NCBI RefSeq assembly: GCF_003331145.1
Contig: NZ_QLVE01000022.1
Span: 1-64,000, forward strand
DNA length: 64,000 nucleotides
Direction: 5' to 3'
Source of the DNA: Exiguobacterium sp. TNDT2
GTDB taxonomy: Bacteria > Bacillota > Bacilli > Exiguobacteriales > Exiguobacteriaceae
In this document: positions 47,585 through 59,740 of the stretch, piece by piece
Numbering within the stretch: the stretch's first letter is position 1
Layout of the letters: each line of letters opens with the position of its first letter
Made by a program: the position numbers and the translations under genes
The notes under the pieces: model-generated
Seen by the model: the letters and a program-made list of their open reading frames with translations, nothing else
Databases searched by the model: none
What the model was told of the DNA's origin: nothing

Positions 47585-48592
47585 ATGGCAGTAAAAGTTG
47601 GTATTAACGGATTTGGACGTATTGGTCGTTTGGCATTCCGCGAGATCATCAAAAACGAAGGAATCGAAGTTGTTGCAATCAACGACTTGACTGACACGAA
47701 GATGCTTGCTCACCTTCTCAAGTACGATACGACACAAGGTCGTTTCGACGGAGACGTTGAAGTACATGACGATCACTTCCTCGTAAACGGTGAAAAAGTC
47801 GTTACTCTTGCTAACCGCAACCCAGAAGAACTCCCATGGGGCGAGCTCGGTGTTGACATCGTTCTCGAATGTACTGGATTCTTCACAGCAAAAGAAAAAG
47901 CGGAGCTTCACTTGAAAGCTGGCGCGAAAAAAGTTGTGATCTCGGCTCCGGCTACAGGTGACATGAAAACTGTCGTTTATAACACAAACCACGACATCCT
48001 TGATGGTTCTGAAACAGTCATCTCTGGTGCTTCTTGTACGACAAACTGCTTGGCGCCAATGGCGAAAGTTCTCCAAGACCAGTTCGGAATCGTTGAAGGT
48101 CTCATGACGACGATCCACGCTTACACAGGCGACCAAAACACGCTCGACGCTCCACACCCGAAAGGCGACTTCCGTCGTGCACGTGCGGCAGCAGCGAACA
48201 TCGTACCGAACACAACTGGTGCGGCTAAAGCGATCGGTCTCGTTATCCCAGAACTTCAAGGTAAACTTGACGGTGCGGCACAACGTGTACCAGTTGCTAC
48301 AGGTTCACTCACAGAACTCGTAACAGTTCTTGAGAAGAATGTATCTGTTGACGAAATCAACGCAGCAATGAAAGCAGCAGCGAACGAGTCTTACGGTTAC
48401 ACGGAAGACGAAATCGTATCTTCTGACATCGTCGGAATCACGTACGGTTCACTCTTCGATGCGACGCAAACGAAAGTAATGACAGTTGGCGACAAGCAAC
48501 TTGTTAAGACAGTGGCTTGGTATGACAACGAAATGTCTTACACTGCACAATTGGTTCGCACACTCAAGCACTTCGCTGAAATCGCGAAGTAA
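47585..48592 (+). CDS. gapA: glyceraldehyde-3-phosphate dehydrogenase
   Basis: 335 residues. NAD-binding [11 protein letters not shown] (about 4-14), catalytic C151 in SGASCTTNC, and the HAYTGDQ and WYDNEMSY blocks. The glycolytic NAD-dependent form is indicated by position after cggR. ATG 47585 follows AAGGAGGA. Codon choice (GTT, GCA, ACA, CTT) is that of a very highly expressed gene and differs from surrounding non-glycolytic genes. Confidence 0.97.
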   Translation: MAVKVGINGFGRIGRLAFREIIKNEGIEVVAINDLTDTKMLAHLLKYDTTQGRFDGDVEVHDDHFLVNGEKVVTLANRNPEELPWGELGVDIVLECTGFFTAKEKAELHLKAGAKKVVISAPATGDMKTVVYNTNHDILDGSETVISGASCTTNCLAPMAKVLQDQFGIVEGLMTTIHAYTGDQNTLDAPHPKGDFRRARAAAANIVPNTTGAAKAIGLVIPELQGKLDGAAQRVPVATGSLTELVTVLEKNVSVDEINAAMKAAANESYGYTEDEIVSSDIVGITYGSLFDATQTKVMTVGDKQLVKTVAWYDNEMSYTAQLVRTLKHFAEIAK

Positions 48593-48616
48593 GTTCGTGA
48601 ACTAAATAGAATCAAA

Positions 48617-48650
48617 TAGGAGCGGAAACAAGAGATTGTTCTCCGCTCTA
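48617..48650 (+). terminator. hairpin between gapA and pgk
   Basis: TAGGAGCGGAAACAA pairs with TTGTTCTCCGCTCTA (one mismatch) around GAGA, followed by TTTAT. It is a probable attenuator that lowers pgk-eno relative to gapA. Confidence 0.6.
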
Positions 48651-48690
48651 TTTATGAAATTGACACGCACGACATATGGAGGCGAAGGTT

Positions 48691-49875
48691 ATGAACAAAC
48701 AGTCTATTCGTGACATCGGTGTAAAAGGAAAACGCGTCTTTTGCCGCGTCGACTTCAACGTTCCACTCAAAGATGGCGTCATTCAAGATGAAACGCGGAT
48801 TCAAGCGGCACTCCCAACGATCAAGCATTTGATTGACGGCGGCGCGAAAGTCATTCTTGCGAGCCACCTCGGTCGTCCAAAAGGCGAGAAGAATCTCGAT
48901 TACTCGCTCGCGCCGGTCGCTAAACGTCTCGCTGAACTTCTCGGCAAAGATGTACCGCTTGTCGAAGAAGCATATGGACCTGTCGCAGAAGAAGCCGTTT
49001 CAAAACTTGGCGAAGGTGACGTCGTCGTTCTCGAAAACGTCCGTTTCTACCCTGGTGAAACGAAAAACGATCCAGAACTCGCACAAGGGTTCGCGGCACT
49101 CGCTGATATTTTCGTCAATGATGCGTTCGGCGCGGCTCACCGTGCCCACGCTTCAACGGAAGGCATCGCGCATCACGTTGACCAAGCAGTTGCTGGTTTC
49201 TTGATGGAGAAAGAACTTGAAGTCCTCGGGAAGGCACTCTCGAACCCGGACCGTCCGTTCACGGCGATTATCGGCGGGTCGAAAGTTGCGGACAAGATTG
49301 GGGTCATCGACCACCTTCTTGACATCGTTGACACACTCATCATCGGTGGCGGTCTCTCGTACACGTTCTCGAAGGCGCTCGGGCACGAAGTCGGTACGTC
49401 ACTCCTTGAAGAAGACAAGCTCGACCTCGCTCGTCAGTTCATGAAAAAAGCAGAAGACAAAGGCGTGAAGTTCTTGATGCCGGTCGACTGTGTCATTGCG
49501 AAAGAATTCGGCGAAGAGACATACGTCGGACCAGTCGATATCGACTCGATTCCGGCGGATCACATGGGTCTTGATATCGGACCGAAGACAGTCGAAATTT
49601 ACGCGGAAGCGATTCGCGAATCGAAACTTGTCGTTTGGAACGGACCGATGGGCGTATTCGAACTTGATAAGTACGCCAACGGAACGAAAGGTGTCGCTCA
49701 AGCACTCGCAGACAGCGACGCTTACTCAATCATCGGCGGTGGTGACTCAGCAGCGGCAGCAGCCAAGTTCGGCCTTGCTGACCAAATGAGCCACATTTCG
49801 ACTGGTGGCGGCGCTTCACTCGAATTCATGGAAGGCAAGAAACTTCCAGGCGTCGAGGCGCTCAACGACAAGTAA
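48691..49875 (+). CDS. pgk: phosphoglycerate kinase
   Basis: 394 residues. N-terminal [11 protein letters not shown] (about 16-26), substrate motif [10 protein letters not shown] (about 57-66), nucleotide-binding hinge GPMGVFE and GGGDSAAA near the C terminus. It makes ATP from 1,3-bisphosphoglycerate. ATG 48691 has GGAGG upstream; an in-frame ATG at 48676 precedes that site and is rejected. It lies 18 bp before tpiA. Confidence 0.97.
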   Translation: MNKQSIRDIGVKGKRVFCRVDFNVPLKDGVIQDETRIQAALPTIKHLIDGGAKVILASHLGRPKGEKNLDYSLAPVAKRLAELLGKDVPLVEEAYGPVAEEAVSKLGEGDVVVLENVRFYPGETKNDPELAQGFAALADIFVNDAFGAAHRAHASTEGIAHHVDQAVAGFLMEKELEVLGKALSNPDRPFTAIIGGSKVADKIGVIDHLLDIVDTLIIGGGLSYTFSKALGHEVGTSLLEEDKLDLARQFMKKAEDKGVKFLMPVDCVIAKEFGEETYVGPVDIDSIPADHMGLDIGPKTVEIYAEAIRESKLVVWNGPMGVFELDKYANGTKGVAQALADSDAYSIIGGGDSAAAAAKFGLADQMSHISTGGGASLEFMEGKKLPGVEALNDK

Positions 49876-49893
49876 AACAGAGGAGGGTTATCG

Positions 49894-50646
49894 ATGCGTA
49901 AACCGATTATTGCAGGTAACTGGAAAATGAACAAAACACTCTCGGAAGCCGTCGCTTTCGTAGAGGAAGTTAAAAACAATATCCCGTCAACAGACAAAGT
50001 TGACGCGGCGATCGGTGCACCAGCAGTGTTCTTGGCCCCAATGGTAGAAGCGGCTAAAGGATCGGACTTGAAGCTCAGTGCACAAAACATGTACGACAAA
50101 GATAGCGGGGCATATACAGGCGAAATCAGCCCAGCTATGATTGCTGACCTCGGCGTGACATACGTCATCCTCGGTCACTCGGAGCGTCGCGAATACTTCG
50201 GCGAATCCGATGCCTTCATCAACAGCAAAACGAAAAAAGCGTTCGAACACGGTCTTACGCCAATCGTTTGCGTCGGTGAGACATTGGAAGAGCGTGAAGG
50301 CGGCAAGTTCGAAGACGTCATCAAGACGCAAGTCGAAGGTGGCCTCGCGGACCTCTCGGCTGACCAAGTCAAACAACTCGTCATCGCATACGAGCCAGTT
50401 TGGGCAATCGGCACTGGTAAATCAGCGGACGAAGCAGACGCGCAAAGCTCATGCAAATATGTTCGTGACGTCGTAAAAGGTCTTTACGGTGAAGACGTGG
50501 CGGCTGCGGTTCGTATCCAATACGGCGGTTCTGTAAAACCTGAGAACATCAAGGAGTATATGGCGCAAGACGACATCGACGGCGCGCTCGTCGGCGGTGC
50601 TTCACTTGAAGCTGCTTCGTTCCTCAAGTTGTTGGAGGCGATTTAA
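49894..50646 (+). CDS. tpiA: triosephosphate isomerase
   Basis: 250 residues. N-terminal AGNWKMNK (about 7-14, catalytic Lys), catalytic His in [13 protein letters not shown] (about 94), catalytic Glu in [11 protein letters not shown] (about 166), and phosphate-binding YGGSVKP (about 210). It interconverts dihydroxyacetone phosphate and glyceraldehyde-3-phosphate. ATG 49894 follows GAGGAGGG. The stop abuts the gpmI start. Confidence 0.97.
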   Translation: MRKPIIAGNWKMNKTLSEAVAFVEEVKNNIPSTDKVDAAIGAPAVFLAPMVEAAKGSDLKLSAQNMYDKDSGAYTGEISPAMIADLGVTYVILGHSERREYFGESDAFINSKTKKAFEHGLTPIVCVGETLEEREGGKFEDVIKTQVEGGLADLSADQVKQLVIAYEPVWAIGTGKSADEADAQSSCKYVRDVVKGLYGEDVAAAVRIQYGGSVKPENIKEYMAQDDIDGALVGGASLEAASFLKLLEAI

Positions 50647-53515
<2,869 letters not shown>

Positions 53516-53525
53516 TTGATTGTTT

Positions 53526-53555
53526 CAGGTCCGCCTCGTGCGGGCCTGTTTTTTT
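53526..53555 (+). terminator. terminator of the glycolytic operon
   Basis: CAGGTCCGC pairs with GCGGGCCTG, followed by seven T's. Confidence 0.88.
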
Positions 53556-53576
53556 GTTGGTGGATCAGACGTTCAT

Positions 53577-53683
53577 CAGACGGTGGGACGCTTTCCTGGG
53601 GTGATGCGGATGCCTCCGCAGCGCATGCGCGCTTTACGGGGTCATCCTTGCATCACTCTCCCCAAGGAGTCGCCCATCGTCTG
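53577..53683. repeat. imperfect palindromic intergenic repeat (~107 bp)
   Basis: Bounded by CAGACG and CGTCTG inverted ends. Inside are GGACGCTTTCCTGGGG at one side and CCCCAAGGAGTCGCCC at the other, with nested GC-rich arms (TGATGCGGATGCCTCCGC and ACGGGGTCATCCTTGCATCA). From memory this resembles dispersed repeats in Bacillaceae intergenic regions whose other strand reads GACTCCT...GACCCCG...GGAAAGCG. The rest of 53684-53897 holds only a -10-like TATACT (53860-53865) before the APH-type gene; I see no convincing gene in it. Confidence 0.55.
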
Positions 53684-53897
53684 ATTCAGTCGCGCGCCAA
53701 TCTATCGTCTTGCAGGATTCGACAATGGGTGTATGTATATTCCGAGATTCGCCTGTCCGCGCGGCAGCGATGCTTTCTGCAGGGAATCTACAGTGCCGCT
53801 TGGACGGGGCGCGAACGCTCCGTGTCGAGGCTCATGGTCATCGGTACCCCTTGTTGCGGTATACTGAACGTGACGGATAAAGAGTAGGGGGGATTAG

Positions 53898-54695
53898 ATG
53901 GACCGATCAAATGAGCAAGAGGAAAGATTGAGCGGCGGGAACGTGTCGACCGTCTATAAAAAAGGGAACCATGTTTATCGTACGTTGAAAGACGGCAGTG
54001 CGAACGTCCATTGGTTGTTGAAACATTTGGAGGCGAATGGGGTAGTAGGTGTTCCGCGATTTGTCGGGATGGATGATCAGGGCCGGGAGATTTTGACGTA
54101 TCTCGAAGGGGAGACGGCCGATTATCCGTTGAAAGCGTACATGTGGTCAGATGAGGCGATTCAAGACGCCGCTCGATTGATGCGCCAGCTACACGACGCG
54201 ACCTTGGATGTCGAGTGGCCGTCGGACTGGCAACCGCTCGACCATACGCCAGTACCGCTTGAAGTGATTTGCCACAACGACTTCGCTGTCTACAATACGA
54301 TTTTCCATGACGGGAAAGTGGCAGGGGTCATCGACTTTGATTTGGCGGCGCCCGGACCACGAGCCTGGGATATCGTGTATGCGCTTTATACGTTCGTCCC
54401 GCTCAGCCGGCGTCATCAAGCCGAGTCGGGTGAAGTCGTTCACTATGAGGCGGAGCGCGATGATGGGACGTACAAACGACGAGTCGCGCTCTTCTTGAAA
54501 GCATACGGATGGGAAGGGTCGACAGCAGAGTTGCTGACGATGTTGCTGTTACGAATCGAGGCGCTCTGTCGATTGATGCAACGGAGAGCGGCAGGAGGGG
54601 ATGCAGCGTTCCAACACATGATCGATGAAGGGCATTATGACCATTATCAAGAAGAGTACCGGTTCATCGAGGTGCATGGACGGAAGTGGTTCTAA
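53898..54695 (+). CDS. APH-fold (aminoglycoside phosphotransferase family) kinase
   Basis: 265 residues. Catalytic loop CHNDFAVYN with H126, D128 and N133, and the metal-binding GVIDFD with D146 and D148. The N-terminal lobe is short (LSGGNVSTVYKKG). The family includes kinases for aminoglycosides, choline, methylthioribose and other small alcohols; nothing here proves resistance. It starts at ATG 53898 behind TAGGGGGG. It stands alone downstream of the intergenic repeat, possibly an accessory gene. Confidence 0.85.
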   Translation: MDRSNEQEERLSGGNVSTVYKKGNHVYRTLKDGSANVHWLLKHLEANGVVGVPRFVGMDDQGREILTYLEGETADYPLKAYMWSDEAIQDAARLMRQLHDATLDVEWPSDWQPLDHTPVPLEVICHNDFAVYNTIFHDGKVAGVIDFDLAAPGPRAWDIVYALYTFVPLSRRHQAESGEVVHYEAERDDGTYKRRVALFLKAYGWEGSTAELLTMLLLRIEALCRLMQRRAAGGDAAFQHMIDEGHYDHYQEEYRFIEVHGRKWF

Positions 54696-54770
54696 GAAAG
54701 GTTTGAGACGGACGCTTGTCGGATGCTCATTCCGGGAATAGACTAGTGTAGGTGAAAGGAGGCGTTCGTC

Positions 54771-54863
54771 ATGATGGTCAGCGGTTTTCTCCTTCTTCTC
54801 ATTGCGCCCGGTGTCGGTGGTTACTTCCTGTACAAGTATATGGAAGACCGGAAATGGTCGTGA
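54771..54863 (+). CDS. 30-residue single-span membrane peptide
   Basis: ATG 54771 follows GAAAGGAGG with a good spacing. The frame has one hydrophobic helix (GFLLLLIAPGVGGYFLY) and a charged tail KYMEDRKWS, then TGA inside a strong terminator. The size, ribosome site and own terminator support a real small gene of unknown function. It might be translated from the promoter that serves the APH-type gene or from one in 54696-54760. Confidence 0.6.
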   Translation: MMVSGFLLLLIAPGVGGYFLYKYMEDRKWS

Positions 54864-54885
54864 CGTGCGTCACGGCCGTTTTTTT
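54856..54885 (+). terminator. terminator after the small membrane gene
   Basis: GGTCGTGAC pairs with GTCACGGCC around GTGC, followed by seven T's. Confidence 0.85.
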
Positions 54886-54911
54886 GAGTGCGTGAACGCT
54901 TGAAAATTGGG

Positions 54912-54917
54912 TATAAT
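54912..54917 (+). promoter_or_regulatory. -10 element of galU
   Basis: A perfect TATAAT lies 32 bases before the start codon; no good -35 is visible at 17 bases. Confidence 0.45.
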
Positions 54918-54948
54918 CAGATACAGACTACAAAAAGGAGAGACGTCC

Positions 54949-55830
54949 ATGACACGCGTACGGAAAGCCATCATCCCGGCCGCCGGGCTCGGCACCCGCT
55001 TCTTGCCGGCAACAAAGGCGATGCCAAAAGAGATGCTCCCAATCGTCAACAAACCGACGATCCAATTCATCGTGGAAGAAGCCGTCGCTTCCGGCATCGA
55101 GGACATCATCATCGTGACCGGGAAGAACAAGCGCGCCATCGAGGACCATTTCGACCGGGCCATCGAGCTCGAACAGAACCTCGAGTCAAAAGGCAAGACG
55201 GAGCTCCTCGAGTCGGTCCGCCACTCGTCGAACCTCGCCAACATCCACTACATACGGCAACAGGAGCCGAAAGGACTCGGCCACGCGATTTGGTGTGCCC
55301 GCAAGTTCATCGGTGACGAACCGTTCGCCGTCCTGCTCGGGGACGATATCATCGAGGCGGACGTGCCGGCGACGAAGCAGTTGATTGACCAGTACGAGCA
55401 GCATGAACGCTCGATGATCGGGGTGCAACGCGTCCCGTATGAAATGACGAATCGATATGGTATAATTGACCCGCTCGCTGTCGAAGGGAAACTGATTCCG
55501 GTCCGGACGTTCGTTGAGAAACCGGCCGTCGGAGCAGCCCCATCGAACCTCGCCATCCTCGGCCGCTACATTTTGACGCCGGACGTCTTCGAGGCGTTGT
55601 CGGCGCAAGAAATCGGGACGGGAGGCGAAATCCAACTGACGGACGCCATCGCCCGCTTGAATGAGGTGGAGACCGTCTTCGCCTATGAATTTGACGGGCG
55701 TCGCTATGACGTCGGGGAACCGATCGGCTTCATCGAAGCGACGATCGCCCATGCGCTCTGCGACCCGGATTTAAAAACCAACGTCCACACGCTCTTGAAG
55801 CGCTTCGTGGACGAACTCGAACAACAGTAA
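54949..55830 (+). CDS. galU: UTP-glucose-1-phosphate uridylyltransferase
   Basis: 293 residues. Nucleotide-binding [17 protein letters not shown] (about 13-29), active-site region VEKP (about 185) and [10 protein letters not shown]. It produces UDP-glucose for teichoic acid glycosylation, glycolipids and capsule (GtaB in B. subtilis). ATG 54949 follows AAAAGGAG. It is followed at once by two glycosyltransferase genes that may use its product directly or indirectly. Confidence 0.95.
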   Translation: MTRVRKAIIPAAGLGTRFLPATKAMPKEMLPIVNKPTIQFIVEEAVASGIEDIIIVTGKNKRAIEDHFDRAIELEQNLESKGKTELLESVRHSSNLANIHYIRQQEPKGLGHAIWCARKFIGDEPFAVLLGDDIIEADVPATKQLIDQYEQHERSMIGVQRVPYEMTNRYGIIDPLAVEGKLIPVRTFVEKPAVGAAPSNLAILGRYILTPDVFEALSAQEIGTGGEIQLTDAIARLNEVETVFAYEFDGRRYDVGEPIGFIEATIAHALCDPDLKTNVHTLLKRFVDELEQQ

Positions 55831-55842
55831 GGTGTGTTATTT

Positions 55843-57060
55843 TTGAAAACAATGTTAATGGTCTGTCAAAACTATTATCCGGAAATCGGCAGCGCCGGTA
55901 ACCGGATGCAAAATATTACGCATCTCATGAAAGAACGCGGCTACGAGGTGGAGGTCATCACGGCCGCCCCGTCGTATCCGAACTTCAACTTGTATAAAGA
56001 CGACCGCTTCTGGAACGATCAGGCGCTCAACAACCAGCCGTTCATCAAGCGGCTCATCACGAAGAAACGCAAACATACGTCGAACATGATGAGCCGGCTC
56101 GCTTTGTTTTTGGAACAGATGATTAAAGGCGTCGTTGCCGTGCAGGCGCTCGATTCGAAACCGGATGTCGTCTTTGCGACGACCCCGTCTTTTTTTATGG
56201 CGTTCGTCGGCGTATATGCGAAACGGAAGTATGGCGTCCCGTTCATCTTGGACGTCCGTGACCTCTGGCCGGAGTCGGTGAAAGGCGTCGGCGTGTTCAA
56301 ACACGACTGGATGCTCGCCCCGGCGTTCTGGTTTGAGAAGCGGCTCTATAAAGCGGCCGATGAAATCATCATCAACTCGGAAGGGTTCCGCAGCTATTTG
56401 CGCCAGCGTGGCGTCGACAACGACATGATTCACTACATGCCGAACTCGATTCGCGAGAGCGAGCGCAACCTCGAGCGGACCGTCCCCGAGGACGATCGGA
56501 TGGAGATTCTGTACGCCGGGAACATGGGCCTCGCGCAAGACGTGTCGCTCTTGCTTGAACTTGCGGAGCGGTTCCGCGACGAGCCGCGTGTCCACTTCAA
56601 ATTGATCGGCTACGGGTACCGGAAAAACGAGTTGAAAGAGATGATTAAAGCCCGTGGCTTCAAGAACTTCCTTTTCCTTGAGGCGATGCCTCGGACGGAG
56701 GCGTTCCAAGCCATCAAGAACGCGGACGTCGCGTTCGTCAGCTTGATCGAGCAAGAAGTGTTCGATACGGTCATCCCGGGCAAACTGATCGATTACATGG
56801 CGGTCGGCAAACCGATCGTCGCGGCGGTGTCAGGCCATGCGGCGAATGTCATCGAAGCGGCAGAGGTCGGTTACGTGTCACGGAAGCGTGACATCAGTGA
56901 AATCGAGCTCATGCTCCGAAAACTGCTCGAACGCCCCGACTTGCGTGAGAAGTACGGCGTGAACGGGGTTCGTTATGTGAAAGACAATCTGTGCTGGGAA
57001 AACAATATACACGTCCTCGAAGACGTGATTGAAAAAGTAATGACGGAGGAAACACGATGA
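55843..57060 (+). CDS. GT4-family glycosyltransferase
   Basis: About 405 residues. N-terminal acceptor domain beginning VCQNYYPEIGSAGNRM, and the linker LDVRDLWPES (about 136-145) typical of WbuB/CapM-like transferases. The C-terminal donor domain has LYAGNMGLAQD (about 220) and VIPGKLIDYMAVGKPIVA (about 305-322). TTG 55843 is eight bases after AAGGTG; GTG 55834 is possible and the first ATG is at 55852. The 3' end overlaps the next transferase by ATGA, so the two should work together on one surface glycan. The sugar is unknown. Confidence 0.85.
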   Translation: MKTMLMVCQNYYPEIGSAGNRMQNITHLMKERGYEVEVITAAPSYPNFNLYKDDRFWNDQALNNQPFIKRLITKKRKHTSNMMSRLALFLEQMIKGVVAVQALDSKPDVVFATTPSFFMAFVGVYAKRKYGVPFILDVRDLWPESVKGVGVFKHDWMLAPAFWFEKRLYKAADEIIINSEGFRSYLRQRGVDNDMIHYMPNSIRESERNLERTVPEDDRMEILYAGNMGLAQDVSLLLELAERFRDEPRVHFKLIGYGYRKNELKEMIKARGFKNFLFLEAMPRTEAFQAIKNADVAFVSLIEQEVFDTVIPGKLIDYMAVGKPIVAAVSGHAANVIEAAEVGYVSRKRDISEIELMLRKLLERPDLREKYGVNGVRYVKDNLCWENNIHVLEDVIEKVMTEETR

Positions 57061-58397
57061 AGTCAGTATGTATGTTTGTATGGAACCACTTTACGAATGA
57101 TGCGCGCGTCTTGCGCGAATGCTCGGCGCTCGCCGAGGCGGGCTATGAAGTCGATTTGATTGCGCTCCAAGACCCGAAAAACCCGTCGCTCCCGAAAGAA
57201 GAGATGCGTCCGGAAGGATTCCGCGTCATCCGCGTCAAACGTCAGCCGTCGATTCTCGTCAACGGGATGAAGGCGCTCAAATCGATTCGGACATGGGTGT
57301 CTGAGAAGAAGACACGTCAACTTGGGGCTGGACTCGTCGGCGCGGGATTATTCATCCTCGCACCACTGACGATGCTCGGACTCGGTGCGGCAGCAGGTGC
57401 GATTCTTCTCCCGCCGGTGCGTAAACAAATCGTCAACGCGAGCGCGATGCTCGAGATGGTGTTCGCTTCGACGAAGAAGTCGTATGACTTCTATCACGCC
57501 AACGATTTGAACACGCTCCCGCAGGCGTTGATTGCCGGGAAAGTCGTCAACAAAGGCAAAATCGTCTACGATTCGCACGAAGTGCAGACGGACCGGACCG
57601 GTTACGGCTACATCCAAAGTAACCTCGAAGGCTGGCTCTTGCCGTACGTCGACTCGATGATGGTCGAGAACCACACGCGCGCGGCGCACAACGAGGAACT
57701 CTACGGCTTCTATCCATACGTGCTCCACAACTATCCGTTCTATCGTCCGCTCGACTTCACGCTCCGTAAAGACTTGCATGCGCTCCTCGGGCTTCCGAAA
57801 GATGAGAAAATCCTCTTGTATCAAGGCGGCATCCAAGCCGGTCGCGGACTCGAGCAGCTCATCCTCGCGGTCAAGGACTTCAACGAAGGCACGCTCGTCA
57901 TGATCGGGGACGGGAAACTGAAGCCGGTGATCAAACAGATGATCGAGGACGAAGGCGTCAGTGACCGTGTCAAGATGATTGACAAAGTACCGGTCGAGGC
58001 GTTACCGTACTATACGATGAACGCGTATCTCGGTTTCCAAGTGTTGAACAACGTCTGCTTCAACCACTACTCGGCGTCATCGAACAAGCTGTTCGAATAT
58101 TTGATGGCCGAAGTACCGGTCGTCTCATGTGACTTCCCGGAAATCGAACGTGTCGTCGCCGGCAACGATGTCGGTGTCGTCGTCGATTCGCACGACCCAC
58201 AATCAATCGCCGAAGGCGTCAACCGCCTGCTCGACGATCAACAACTTTACGCCCGTGTCAAAGCGAACACGAAGACGGCGCGTGAGCAATATAACTGGGA
58301 TTTGGAAAAAGAGGCACTCTTGAACGTCTACACGAACGTCGTGGACCGCAAGTTGCCGATTATGAAAGACGGTGCGCCAAAGCCAGTTCAACAGTAA
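57057..58397 (+). CDS. GT4-type glycosyltransferase with hydrophobic insert
   Basis: 446 residues. N-terminal NHFTNDARVLREC (about 10-22), YHANDLNTLPQ (about 145) and YDSHEVQTDR, with donor domain LYQGGIQAGRGLEQLI (about 257) and ASSNKLFEYLMAEVPVVS (about 340). Residues about 89-119 form a strongly hydrophobic, Gly/Ala-rich stretch inside the first Rossmann domain, probably a membrane-embedding hairpin. It overlaps the upstream transferase by 4 bp. It is predicted to be membrane-associated on the inner face, building a cell-surface polymer. Confidence 0.8.
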   Translation: MKSVCMFVWNHFTNDARVLRECSALAEAGYEVDLIALQDPKNPSLPKEEMRPEGFRVIRVKRQPSILVNGMKALKSIRTWVSEKKTRQLGAGLVGAGLFILAPLTMLGLGAAAGAILLPPVRKQIVNASAMLEMVFASTKKSYDFYHANDLNTLPQALIAGKVVNKGKIVYDSHEVQTDRTGYGYIQSNLEGWLLPYVDSMMVENHTRAAHNEELYGFYPYVLHNYPFYRPLDFTLRKDLHALLGLPKDEKILLYQGGIQAGRGLEQLILAVKDFNEGTLVMIGDGKLKPVIKQMIEDEGVSDRVKMIDKVPVEALPYYTMNAYLGFQVLNNVCFNHYSASSNKLFEYLMAEVPVVSCDFPEIERVVAGNDVGVVVDSHDPQSIAEGVNRLLDDQQLYARVKANTKTAREQYNWDLEKEALLNVYTNVVDRKLPIMKDGAPKPVQQ

Positions 58398-58403
58398 GAC
58401 CTA

Positions 58404-58432
58404 GACTGCGGCTTTGTGCCGCGGTCTTTTTT
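58404..58432 (+). terminator. terminator after the glycosyltransferase pair
   Basis: GACTGCGGC pairs with GCCGCGGTC, followed by six T's. Confidence 0.85.
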
Positions 58433-58452
58433 ATATGGAAGGGGGAAAAGTT

Positions 58453-59340
58453 ATGAAACGTCAGCAACAACATCTATTGCGTCAACAAGTCTGGAAGAAG
58501 CTCCAATCGATTTCCTTGAAGGATATCGCCTGGATCGTCGCCGGCTCATTCATTCTCGCGTTCGGAGTGAACTACTTCACCGTGCCGAACGATTTCTCGG
58601 AAGGTGGCCTGCTCGGGGTCACGATCATCCTGTACTACTTGTTCGGCTGGGACCTCGGGGTCACGTCGATTATCGGGAACGGTCTGTTATTCATCGTCGG
58701 CTATAAGCTGCTCGACCGCCGGACGATGGTCTATTCGGTCGTCGCCGTCATCGCGACGTCGTTCTTCCTCAGCTTGACCCATGACTGGGGCAGCCCGGCC
58801 GAGGACAAACTGCTCGCGGCCGTGTACGCTGGGATCATGATTGGTGTCGGCATCGGCATGGTGCTCCGTGTCGGCGGGACGACCGGAGGCGGGGTCATCA
58901 TCGCCCGCCTCATGGAGCGCTATTTGCATATGAGCGTCGCCGTGTCGATGTTCATCATCGATGCCATCGTCGTCGGGGCGTCAGGCTTCATCCTCGGGGA
59001 GCAGGTCGTGCTCTATACGTTAATCGCCATCATCATCGGCTCGTGGGTCATCGACCTCGTTGCCGAAGGGCTCAACATCCGCAAGGCCGTCACGATCATC
59101 AGTGACAAACAAGAAGAGCTCGCCGTCGTGTTGACGGAGACGCTCGGCCGCTCGGCGACGATTATCCATGGCCACGGCTACTATACGAAGCAGGATAAGA
59201 ACATGTTGTATATGATCGTCGACAAGCGCCAAGTCGGTCCGCTCAAGAAAATCGTCGAAGTGACAGACCCGCGCGCCTTCGTCGTCATCCACCAAGTGAA
59301 AGAGGTCATCGGGGAAGGGTTCAGCTACCCGTCCCGATAA
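58453..59340 (+). CDS. YitT family membrane protein (second copy)
   Basis: 295 residues. Basic, Gln-rich N terminus, then membrane helices beginning IVAGSFILAFGVNYFTVP (about 27-44), the GVGIGMVLRVGGTTGGGVI core, and a C-terminal DUF2179 domain (about 210-290) ending VKEVIGEGFSY. The function is unknown. ATG 58453 lies behind AAGGGGGA. Paralogous to 15391-16248; that copy keeps the RASTGGMDL version of the core motif. Confidence 0.85.
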   Translation: MKRQQQHLLRQQVWKKLQSISLKDIAWIVAGSFILAFGVNYFTVPNDFSEGGLLGVTIILYYLFGWDLGVTSIIGNGLLFIVGYKLLDRRTMVYSVVAVIATSFFLSLTHDWGSPAEDKLLAAVYAGIMIGVGIGMVLRVGGTTGGGVIIARLMERYLHMSVAVSMFIIDAIVVGASGFILGEQVVLYTLIAIIIGSWVIDLVAEGLNIRKAVTIISDKQEELAVVLTETLGRSATIIHGHGYYTKQDKNMLYMIVDKRQVGPLKKIVEVTDPRAFVVIHQVKEVIGEGFSYPSR

Positions 59341-59372
59341 TTTGAACGCTGGTGTTTTGACGCCAACTTCTA

Positions 59373-59378
59373 TATAAT
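59373..59378 (+). promoter_or_regulatory. -10 element upstream of secG
   Basis: A perfect TATAAT 36 bases before the secG start; the -35 is not clear. A short hairpin (TGGTGT/ACGCCA) lies just upstream. Confidence 0.45.
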
Positions 59379-59413
59379 AAAAAGCGTGTAAAAAGAAGGA
59401 GGAACTGACTACT

Positions 59414-59638
59414 ATGCAAACGATCGCTACAATCAGCCTACTCGTCGTGGCTGTCTTATTGATTGTCGTCGTACTGCTCATGTCAGGTCGGTCGCAAGGT
59501 CTTGGGGCGATTGCAGGTGGCGCGGAGCAGTTGTTCGGCCGCCAGAAAGCGCGCGGCTTTGACGCTGTTTTGAACCGAACTGCAGCTGTACTAGGCACGT
59601 TGTTTTTCATTTTAGGATTACTAGTCGCATCATTATGA
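59414..59638 (+). CDS. secG: preprotein translocase subunit SecG
   Basis: 74 residues with two membrane helices (about 4-22 and 52-73) joined by the conserved loop GRSQGLGAIAGGAEQLFG (about 25-42). SecG assists the SecA-driven SecYEG channel. ATG 59414 follows AGGAGGA. It heads the conserved secG-est-rnr-smpB-ssrA cluster. Confidence 0.94.
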   Translation: MQTIATISLLVVAVLLIVVVLLMSGRSQGLGAIAGGAEQLFGRQKARGFDAVLNRTAAVLGTLFFILGLLVASL

Positions 59639-59740
59639 TGAAAGGCTGATCGTTCTCGATTTTTACGTGAGGCGGTCGGCTTTTGTTTTTGTAAAAATAT
59701 TTTTGGGAATAATGGAGTGTATGAGGAGATGACGTTAGCA

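Noticed and set aside
53516-53887. 123-codon open frame after eno
   Set aside because: It begins within the eno terminator, covers the palindromic repeat, has no ribosome site and its translation has no protein-like pattern.
53898-54695. Calling the APH-fold kinase an antibiotic resistance gene
   Set aside because: The motifs define only the fold; substrate-specific residues are not recognisable and the family includes many metabolic kinases.
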